A stretch of 7,458 bases of DNA, from positions 1-7,458 of the forward strand of contig JAWLGN010000276.1 in the NCBI GenBank assembly GCA_041685075.1. Reading direction: 5' to 3'. This document shows positions 1 through 5,777 of the stretch, piece after piece (position 1 is the first letter of the stretch; every line of letters begins with the position of its first letter). Source of the stretch: JAMCRM01 sp041685075. GTDB lineage: Bacteria > Acidobacteriota > Terriglobia > Bryobacterales > Bryobacteraceae. The position numbers and the translations under genes were made by a program. The notes under the pieces were generated by a model. It was not told the origin of the DNA, did not search any database, and saw nothing but the letters and a program-made list of their open reading frames with translations.

Positions 1-2
1 TC

Positions 3-1082
3 TACGAGTTCCGGCCGGCTGCCACAGGGCGGACGCTGGTGGAGGAATACCTGCGGAGACGTGCCGGGCGGCTGGCCGCCGCCGAGCGCGAGCTGCTCGA
101 AGCCTGGCGCGACGCGCGGTTCGGAATCTGGGAAGTGCAGGGTATCGAAGAGGGCACGGGCGTCGAGTTGCGGGACCTGCTCGCCGGAGACCAATTCTTT
201 GTTCACGACGTGAGCTGCTCGCGTTCCGTGGTTCGCTGGGACTGCCTGCTGGGCCGCATCTACCCCTCCCAGGGGCGCTGGCGTCTTGCCGGCATCCTGC
301 TTACCGTGCCGCGCCCGTTGTTGCCGCAATTGAGAGAGCGAATCGAGCGGGAGAGCCGCGAGTCGGGACAAGACGCAGCGGCATATGTGCGAGCCAACAG
401 CCACCGCTGGCCCAGGCTCGTCGAGGAACTGGCCGAGGAGCGATTGGCCGGGTTGCGAGTGGTGAACGCGGAAGGCGACGACCTCGAGTTCGGCACGGCG
501 TACTACCGGATAGAACAGGAGGCGCCGGTGGTTGCCGCGCTGGAAGCCGCCGGGCCGTTCGAGCCAGAGGAAGAAGACACGGCCGGCGTGCGGTCGTTCG
601 CCTGGCTGGAACAGGGGACCGAGGGACCGCGCCGGGCGTATGGCCACATCCAACTGCGGGACGGCAAGCTCCGGCTGGAATGCAACTCGCGGAAGCGGCT
701 GGAGACCGGACGGCGGTTGATCGAGGAGCACTGCGGCGCCTGGCTGCGCCACCTGGGCGACTCGTTCAAATCTTTCGACGCTGTCAAGAAACGGGTACGG
801 GACCGGAATGCGCCGCGCACGGAGGCGCCGGCGCCCGCACTGCCGCCGGAGGTCGAGCGCGAAATCCTGGGCAAAATGAAGCGCGAGCACTACGCGAAAT
901 GGGTGGATGAACGGTTGCCCGCCCTGGGTGGGCAAACGCCCCGTGAAGCCGCCCGCACCGAGGAGGGGCGGCGCGACTTGGAGGAACTGCTTCGCCAGAT
1001 GGAGAACGGCGAAGAACGCGCCCGGCGCGAAGGCCGCGTCGCCTTCGACTTTTCGATAGTGCGGAAAGAACTGGGAATGTGA
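3..1082 (+). CDS. SEC-C/DUF2384-like protein of unknown function (5' truncated by window edge)
   Basis: The frame is open to the left edge, so the true start lies outside the window; the GTG at 39 is only an internal candidate. The residues before it (YEFRP...GRTL) read as protein that continues smoothly into VEEYLRRRAGRL. About 359 residues are visible, ending at TGA 1080-1082. The visible part is soluble and highly charged, with no membrane segment. A central region (IWEVQGI...VELRDLLAGDQFFV) followed by a WDCLLGRI segment resembles the body of SEC-C-motif-associated proteins. The C-terminus at nt 891-1010 (W..ERLPALGGQTPREAARTEEGRRDLEELL) resembles the 'LGG-TP-EA-T-GR--LE-LL' pattern of DUF2384 (Xre/MbcA/ParS) domains. 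No zinc-binding cysteine cluster is visible; if present it would be in the missing N-terminus. It converges on the DUF1801 gene with a 40-bp gap containing the 10-bp palindrome GGAGCGCTCC (1086-1095), which is too tight to be a good terminator. The function is unknown, and the family assignment rests on remembered motif style. Confidence 0.75.
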   Translation, partial: YEFRPAATGRTLVEEYLRRRAGRLAAAERELLEAWRDARFGIWEVQGIEEGTGVELRDLLAGDQFFVHDVSCSRSVVRWDCLLGRIYPSQGRWRLAGILLTVPRPLLPQLRERIERESRESGQDAAAYVRANSHRWPRLVEELAEERLAGLRVVNAEGDDLEFGTAYYRIEQEAPVVAALEAAGPFEPEEEDTAGVRSFAWLEQGTEGPRRAYGHIQLRDGKLRLECNSRKRLETGRRLIEEHCGAWLRHLGDSFKSFDAVKKRVRDRNAPRTEAPAPALPPEVEREILGKMKREHYAKWVDERLPALGGQTPREAARTEEGRRDLEELLRQMENGEERARREGRVAFDFSIVRKELGM

Positions 1083-1122
1083 CCGGGAGCGCTCCTTCCC
1101 GCAAGCCGCCGGCGCTTTGGTT

Positions 1123-1935
1123 TCAGTTCTTGCCCCAGCCCGGGATGGCCGCCGCCTGCTTCACCCACGCCGCCATTTGGGCCTCGTCGAATCCCTCTTC
1201 GTAGATGTCGATCCAGCGCGCCTCTTGGTCTTTGCCGCCGCCGGGCGGCACGGGGCGCAGCGACGCGCCTTTGAAGAACGTCACCTTCACGTAGCGGGTG
1301 AAGACGTGGAAGCTCACGAACCAGCCCTGGCCTGGAATGCCATAGAAGGGCGAGTTCCACTTCACGGCTTTCCGCACCTTCGGCACCTGCCGCACGATGA
1401 TCGCATCGAGACGGCGCCCCAGGTCGCGTTTCCAGCCCGGCATGGCCGCGATGTAGGCCTCGACGGGAGCGTCGCCGTCGGCTTTCGCGATCTGCGGATT
1501 GCCTCCGCTGAGGAGAACCGGCTGGGCGGCCGCAGTATCCTTGCTCTTGCCTTTCAGGTTCAGCGCAACGGCCGCCCGGACGAGCTTCTTGAAAGCAGCT
1601 TCGTTGATCCGGTCGCCCTCGCGGATATCGATGGCCCGCCGGACCTTCCCTTCGAGGCTCGAGTTGAACAGGCGCGCAGGGTCCTCTAACGATGCCCCTT
1701 TGGCGAACGTGATCTTGACGGTGTTCTTGTAGGTCTCACCCGTACAGACAATGCCGTTGTGAGACCACACGGGGGTCTCCCACTTCCACTCCTCCAGCAT
1801 CTCCGGGTCCGCTTTCTTGACGATCTCCCGTACTCTCTGGAGCGTTTTTCGCCGCCAGTCGCCCAGCTCCTGGATTCTGCCGTCGATCAGGCGCGATGCG
1901 GATGGCTCGTCTTTGCCGGCTCTCTTGTTGGCCAT
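1123..1935 (-). CDS. Tandem DUF1801 (YdhG-like) domain protein
   Basis: The protein has 270 residues with two related halves. Domain 1 (about 15-128) contains W-K-W-E-T-P-V-W, then VKITFAKGASLEDP, then AIDIREGD..NEAAFKKLVRAAV. Domain 2 (about 155-268) repeats the order: VKWNSPFYG, VKVTFFKGASL, WIDIYEEGFDEAQMAAWVKQAA. This is the DUF1801 (YdhG/YjbR/CyaY-like superfamily) pattern, present twice and joined by a linker at about 129-154. DUF1801 proteins are small cytosolic alpha/beta proteins of undefined biochemical role, and most carry one domain of about 110-140 residues. No signal peptide or membrane helix is present. The start is the ATG at 1935, preceded by GAGAG with 8 nt spacing. A GTG at 1944, three codons upstream, is an alternative. 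The frame stays open much further upstream, but that region lies antisense to the peptidase gene and reads as arginine/histidine-rich shadow translation. The gene is divergent from the M23 gene (84-bp gap) and convergent with the upstream neighbour. Confidence 0.88.
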   Translation of the reverse strand: MANKRAGKDEPSASRLIDGRIQELGDWRRKTLQRVREIVKKADPEMLEEWKWETPVWSHNGIVCTGETYKNTVKITFAKGASLEDPARLFNSSLEGKVRRAIDIREGDRINEAAFKKLVRAAVALNLKGKSKDTAAAQPVLLSGGNPQIAKADGDAPVEAYIAAMPGWKRDLGRRLDAIIVRQVPKVRKAVKWNSPFYGIPGQGWFVSFHVFTRYVKVTFFKGASLRPVPPGGGKDQEARWIDIYEEGFDEAQMAAWVKQAAAIPGWGKN

Positions 1936-1950
1936 GGCGTTCACTCTCGA

Positions 1951-1981
1951 TTGGTAATGCCACCCCGCCGCCGGATAGAAT
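1951..1981 (+). promoter_or_regulatory. Candidate sigma-70-type promoter for the M23 gene
   Basis: TAGAAT (1976-1981) matches TATAAT at five of six positions. TTGGTA (1951-1956) matches TTGACA at four of six, 19 bp upstream, which is longer than the ideal spacing. Transcription would begin near 1988, just before the hairpin at 1991-2010. The divergent DUF1801 gene would need its own promoter in the same gap; the best candidate seen on the minus strand is TTGCCC and TATCCG with 16-bp spacing, which is weak. This is by-eye pattern matching only. Confidence 0.25.
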
Positions 1982-1990
1982 GGAGCCGCG

Positions 1991-2017
1991 AGGGGGCAAC
2001 TCTGCCCTTTTTTCTTT
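1991..2017 (+). terminator. Intrinsic-terminator-like hairpin with T tract upstream of the M23 start codon
   Basis: GGGCA (1994-1998) pairs perfectly with TGCCC (2003-2007) around a 4-nt ACTC loop. Two G-T wobbles and one A-T pair could extend the stem to 1991/2010. Six Ts (2008-2013), then C and three Ts, follow directly. This is the form of a rho-independent terminator on the plus strand, but it ends only a few bases before the ATG at 2020. It could be an attenuator or 5' stabilising hairpin, or it could stop plus-strand readthrough arriving from antisense to the DUF1801 gene. Confidence 0.45.
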
Positions 2018-2019
2018 CG

Positions 2020-3504
2020 ATGAAGAACGTCATGAAAACGCTTCTGTGTTTCCTGTTTGCCGCGGCGGTTTTCGGGCAGCAGCCGCAAGCGCCGCTTTTT
2101 AACATCGTGGACCTCGACCAGGGCGAGGAGGTGGATGTCACGCTCTTGAATGGCGCCACCGCGCGCATCGCGCTGCTCGAGCGCAGCGAAACGGCCGATA
2201 CCGTTCGGGGCGCCGTCCGGCGGGCGCGCGTTCGCGTCCGCGCGAATCGCGAAGAGCTGTGGCTCGAGTGCGGGAACTACCACCTGCCCGTAACCGCGGG
2301 CGGCGTGCAAATCGACTGTTCGGTCACGAAGGGATTCCTGGTGAACTCGCGCGACAACCGCTGGGGTATCGAGAAGGACGCCAGGCTGCGCGTCTGGCCG
2401 GCGGGTTCGCCTCTTCTCCGGCCGGGGACCTACGTCTATCCCGTGAAGCAGCGCTGGTTCGCCACCGATACCCAGATGGCCAACCAGCCCTCTTACGTGG
2501 ACGGTTCCGAGGAGCCCTCCGCGAAGCGGATCTACTATCACCACGGTCTCGACGTGGGCGGCGCCGAAGGCCTCACCGAAGTGGTCTCCGCAACCGACGG
2601 GCGGGTGGTCGTGCGCGGCCGCAGCGCCCTTCCCGAATACGCGAACAGCCCGTACACGGAAGTGAACTACGACGGCGTTGTGGTTCTCGACGACCGCGGG
2701 TGGTTTCACTGGTACTTCCACCTGTTCTCGATCGACGGAGGTATCCGGTTGGGCGAGCGGGTCCGCATGGGCCAGCCGGTCGGCCGCATCGGCAAGGAAG
2801 GCTCCGCCGGCTGCTGGACGCACCTGCACTACGAAATCCGGGCCCCCATGCCGTCGGGGCGGCAGGGCATCGTCGAAGGCTATGCATTCCTGTGGGAGGC
2901 GTACCAACGCCAGTACGCGCCGCAGGTCATCGCCGTCGCGCGCCCGCATTCCTTCGTATGGGTGGGGGAGCCGGCCAGGCTGGATGGCAGCCGCTCGTGG
3001 GCGCGCAGCGGCGTGGCCCGCTACGAGTGGACTTTCACCGATGGTTCAACGGCCGCCGGGCCGACGGTCTCCCGAACCTATGACCGCCCCGGCACCTACA
3101 GTGAAATTCTGAAAGTGACGGACCGCGCCGGGCGAAACGCCTACGATTTCGCCGTGGTGCAGGTGGTGGAGCGGCAGGAAAACACCCGGCGCGGGCGCGA
3201 CCGCGTGCCTCCCACCATCCACGCTTCGTACTGGCCGACCACGGGGCTGCGCGCCGGAGATCCCGTTACCTTCTTCGTGCGCACCTGCCGCACCACGTTC
3301 GGCGAAGAAACCTGGGACTTCGGCGACGGCAGCGCACCGGTGCGGGTGAAGTCCGACGGTTGCGCCGTGGAGAAGGCCATGGAAGGCTACGCGCGAGCCC
3401 GGCACGTCTTTCGTAAGCCCGGCGAGTACCTGGTGAAGGTCGAGCGGGCGAACGAGCGCGGCGAGCGGGCTACCGCTCGCCTCTGGGTTGCTATCGAAGA
3501 ATAA
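2020..3504 (+). CDS. Secreted M23 family metallopeptidase with two PKD-like domains
   Basis: The protein has 494 residues. The N-terminus (MKNVMKTLLCFLFAAAVFG then QQPQ) is a Sec signal peptide; cleavage near residues 19-21 is inferred and no lipobox is seen. Residues about 22-165 form a beta-rich leader domain of unknown role. The M23 (lysostaphin/LytM-type) domain spans about 165-290 with its full set of key residues: H174 and D178 in HHGLD, H234 in YFHL, and H268 and H270 in HLHYE. Family knowledge gives H174, D178 and H270 as zinc ligands, and H234 and H268 as catalytic. Two PKD-like domains follow: about 306-385 (YEWTFTDGS, then RTYDRPGTYSEILKVTD) and about 397-494 (WDFGDG at 432-437, then HVFRKPGEYLVKV). 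M23 enzymes normally cut peptidoglycan cross-bridges, and PKD domains usually act as extracellular binding or spacer modules, so a periplasmic or secreted wall hydrolase is likely. The start at 2020 is chosen for the signal peptide; the ATG at 2032 (MKTLL) is equally possible, with a weak GAAG before it. A conventional ribosome site is absent. It converges on the GH-like gene 18 bp away. Confidence 0.92.
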   Translation: MKNVMKTLLCFLFAAAVFGQQPQAPLFNIVDLDQGEEVDVTLLNGATARIALLERSETADTVRGAVRRARVRVRANREELWLECGNYHLPVTAGGVQIDCSVTKGFLVNSRDNRWGIEKDARLRVWPAGSPLLRPGTYVYPVKQRWFATDTQMANQPSYVDGSEEPSAKRIYYHHGLDVGGAEGLTEVVSATDGRVVVRGRSALPEYANSPYTEVNYDGVVVLDDRGWFHWYFHLFSIDGGIRLGERVRMGQPVGRIGKEGSAGCWTHLHYEIRAPMPSGRQGIVEGYAFLWEAYQRQYAPQVIAVARPHSFVWVGEPARLDGSRSWARSGVARYEWTFTDGSTAAGPTVSRTYDRPGTYSEILKVTDRAGRNAYDFAVVQVVERQENTRRGRDRVPPTIHASYWPTTGLRAGDPVTFFVRTCRTTFGEETWDFGDGSAPVRVKSDGCAVEKAMEGYARARHVFRKPGEYLVKVERANERGERATARLWVAIEE

Positions 3505-3522
3505 GCGCTCGCGTGCCGGACG

Positions 3523-5652
3523 TCAGGTCGTCGGCGTGGCGTAGGAGACCACGATCATCCCGTACAGCCGCAAGGCCGGGACCGTGAAGTTCACCGCGCC
3601 GGCGGCTTCCTCGAACGGCAACGGCTTCGGGTCGTCCGCGTCCGGAGAGAAGTACGCGACGGACTTCACTTTGCCGGCGAACTGCTTTTTCAGGCTTACG
3701 GCGAAGTCGGGCGTCTTCCTGTTGCGCTCGAAGTTTACGAAATGCACCATGGTTTCCCGGCTCGCGGAGCGGTTCAGCAACTCCATGACGGTGGTGAGAG
3801 GAGCTTCGGTCCGGATGGAGAGGCCTCGCGGAAGGTGGTCGGAAACGGCGCGGTAGATCTCTTCGTGGTTCTGCGGCAGCACCCATTCTGAAGGCAACAG
3901 GCGGCGGTTGCCGGGACTTCCGGGCGCCTCGATCTCGGGGTTGTTGGCAAACTCGTCGGACGCGCCGCGGGTGCGCGCGGGAACGATCTCGGGGATGTAC
4001 ACCAGCCGGCCTTTGCCCTCCCGATGCACCGCGATCTTCGCCCTGGCCTCCGCCGGCATGAGGGAGCGCAGCGGATTGGAGGCGCGCCTTTCGCGCCACT
4101 GGTTGTAGTCCGCGGTATTGCCCGTGAAGACCAGGGTGCCGCCGCCGCGAACGTAGGCGAGCAGGCGGTTCACCGCATCGGCGGAGAGGCTCTCCTGTCC
4201 CGGCAGGATGATGGCGCCGTAGCGCTCGATGGTCCCGAGGTGATCGTCGGTGAGGATATCGAACGGCACCTTGTGCTGGATGAGGACCTGTTCCATCAGG
4301 ATGGTCGGGACGAGCGTGCCGCCGAGGCTGTAGGCCATGGAGGGCCAGGACCGCAGCACCGCAACATCGGCTACGTTGTCTACATCGACGAAGTACCGGT
4401 CGTTGTAATGCCGGAAGAACTCGGTCAACGGGGTGATCACCCTGCTGCCCCCGAGTTGCGACGGTCCGCCCAGCAGGCCGTAGCCGGGGAAGCGCCGCTG
4501 GCCATCAAAGGCCATGTGAACGGCGCAGTGCAGATCGTCGTGCAAACGCTCCTCGCAGACGATGTTCCGGCGGCGCGCCATCTTGTAGGACCGGATTTCC
4601 GAGATGAGCGCGCCGGTTCTCTCGTCGATTCGCGAGTTCATGCCGCCCACGTCGAAGGGCATGAAGTCGCAGCGTTTGTCAAAGAACGGGTGGTAGACGC
4701 CGTTCAGCCACATGCGGTTCGAGCCGTACAGGCCCTTCAGGTTGAACCCCACGGTAACGTTCGGGTTCAGGCTCTTGATGTAGTCGTAGAAATCGCCGTT
4801 GTGCCTGGCGAGCGAGCGGCACCGGAACTCCACCCACTCCTGCAGCACGGGATCGTCCACCGTCTCGAGGTCCTGCGGCCGGTTGTAGACGTCCCACTCG
4901 GTCAACATGAGGTAGTCGACATCCGGATAGCCGAAACGCCGGAAGGCAGCCTCTTTCGTGGGATAGCGCTGGCGGAGGAACTCTTTGAACGCCGACATGC
5001 AGCGCGGGCACCTGCACGATTTGGGTTCCGGCTGAAGCTGCACGTTGTCGAAAAAGATCTGGTCGGCTTTGATGGTTTCGACGCCGATGCGCAGCACTTT
5101 CTTCAGGTACTCGCGATACTCCGGCTCGTTCGGGCAGGGGTAGTGGCGGTAGGTCTGGGTGGTGGTGTAGGGCACCGGCCTGCCGTTGGCGTCCCGCTGC
5201 TCCCAGTTGACGGATTCCGGAACCTCGCGGCGAAACGCCTCCACGAACATCGTGCCCGCCACGTACAGGCTGACTTTCATGCCGTGCCGGTGCATCCGTT
5301 CGGCCATCTGCCGGGTTTTTTCGATCTCCGGCCCCTCCATGTCGAGGCCGAAGCCTTTGTAGAAGTGCAGCCGGCCGTACCGCACGCCTGCTTCGGCCAT
5401 GGCCCGGATGTTTTCGGGAGTATGCTGCCGTTCGTAGATCTCGGGCCAGTTTTCGGCTCGCCTGCCGCGGCGCAGGTAGAAGATCAACGGCTCGTGGTTC
5501 GGCCACGACACCCCCTTGGTGATTTCCAGCTTCCGCCGCGCGCTTCGCTCCCAGCGCGTCTCGGCGCCGCACGGCGCCGCCGCCAGCAGGATGAGCGCCG
5601 CGCCCACGCACCACCGCATCCCTCGGGTCCGGCGAGATGTCTTTTCCGGCAT
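3523..5652 (-). CDS. Secreted glycoside-hydrolase-like protein (GH42-type layout: TIM barrel plus beta-galactosidase trimerisation-like domain)
   Basis: The protein has 709 residues from the ATG at 5652. That start is preceded by AGG at 5-nt spacing and gives a signal peptide (MRWCVGAALILLAAAPCGA, cut before ETRW). The ATGs at 5712 and 5619 are alternatives in the same frame. The N-terminal part, about 45-410, looks like a TIM barrel: conserved-looking GVRYGRLHFYKGFG, HGMKVSLYVAG, and ADQIFFDN with D202. Next comes C213-x-C215-x-x-C218 followed by AFKEFLRQRY. With C173 (YPCPNEPEY) these match the four-cysteine zinc-site spacing known from GH42 beta-galactosidases. Residues about 465-520 (FDILTDDHLG, AIILPG, RLLAYVRGGGTLVFTGNT) are the flavodoxin/GATase-like fold of the trimerisation domain. 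A beta-rich tail of about 615-707 ends the protein. The GH42 acid/base Glu of the usual NEYG motif is missing here (DNVQL), so the reaction and substrate cannot be assigned. Likely periplasmic or extracellular glycan processing. Divergent from the oxidoreductase gene. Confidence 0.85.
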   Translation of the reverse strand: MPEKTSRRTRGMRWCVGAALILLAAAPCGAETRWERSARRKLEITKGVSWPNHEPLIFYLRRGRRAENWPEIYERQHTPENIRAMAEAGVRYGRLHFYKGFGLDMEGPEIEKTRQMAERMHRHGMKVSLYVAGTMFVEAFRREVPESVNWEQRDANGRPVPYTTTQTYRHYPCPNEPEYREYLKKVLRIGVETIKADQIFFDNVQLQPEPKSCRCPRCMSAFKEFLRQRYPTKEAAFRRFGYPDVDYLMLTEWDVYNRPQDLETVDDPVLQEWVEFRCRSLARHNGDFYDYIKSLNPNVTVGFNLKGLYGSNRMWLNGVYHPFFDKRCDFMPFDVGGMNSRIDERTGALISEIRSYKMARRRNIVCEERLHDDLHCAVHMAFDGQRRFPGYGLLGGPSQLGGSRVITPLTEFFRHYNDRYFVDVDNVADVAVLRSWPSMAYSLGGTLVPTILMEQVLIQHKVPFDILTDDHLGTIERYGAIILPGQESLSADAVNRLLAYVRGGGTLVFTGNTADYNQWRERRASNPLRSLMPAEARAKIAVHREGKGRLVYIPEIVPARTRGASDEFANNPEIEAPGSPGNRRLLPSEWVLPQNHEEIYRAVSDHLPRGLSIRTEAPLTTVMELLNRSASRETMVHFVNFERNRKTPDFAVSLKKQFAGKVKSVAYFSPDADDPKPLPFEEAAGAVNFTVPALRLYGMIVVSYATPTT

Positions 5653-5777
5653 CGTCGCCTGCCGGTCCGGGGCGCGCCTCCCCTGGGCGGTCCTGGATTC
5701 TTTTCCGATCATCCGTTTATAGTAATCGGTTGACCCGGCGGGCCGCGGGCCGGCAGCGGGCAGGCCCGGGAAGTGAG
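5653..5777. promoter_or_regulatory. Divergent intergenic region between the GH-like and oxidoreductase genes
   Basis: This gap must carry the promoters of both flanking genes, as neither has a co-directional neighbour. The only AT-rich patch is near 5712-5728 (TTTATAGTAATC). It contains TATAAA on the minus strand, a possible -10 for the GH-like gene, with no convincing -35. Toward the oxidoreductase the DNA becomes almost pure G/C. CGGGCC (5746-5751) can pair with GGCCCG (5763-5768) around an 11-nt loop, directly before GGGAAG and the ATG at 5778. If the GH-like protein starts at 5712, the true gap is 65 bp. Confidence 0.35.

Noticed and set aside
1086..1095. Palindrome GGAGCGCTCC as terminator of the first gene
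   Set aside because: It is perfectly symmetric with no room for a loop, and no T tract follows directly. A longer pairing of AGCGC (1088-1092) with GCGCT (1112-1116) is also weak.
1759..2019. Plus-strand upstream extension of the M23 gene
   Set aside because: It overlaps the DUF1801 gene antisense and would bury the signal peptide inside the protein.
1123..2949. 608-residue open frame on the minus strand extending the DUF1801 gene upstream
   Set aside because: Everything upstream of 1944 is antisense to the M23 gene and reads as Arg/His/Val-rich low-quality protein. The GAGAG ribosome site and the domain start support 1935.
3505..3522. Terminator in the 18-bp convergent gap
   Set aside because: No stem of useful length and no T tract on either strand.
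5619..5712. Tat signal for the GH-like protein from SRRTRG before the hydrophobic segment
   Set aside because: The residues after the arginine pair do not fit the Tat pattern and are followed by more charges. A Sec signal beginning near MRWCV explains the segment.
4024..5733. 569-residue plus-strand open frame opposite the GH-like gene
   Set aside because: No recognisable domains and shadow-like composition (HVQADFHAVPVHPFGH style). Long antisense frames are expected in very GC-rich DNA.
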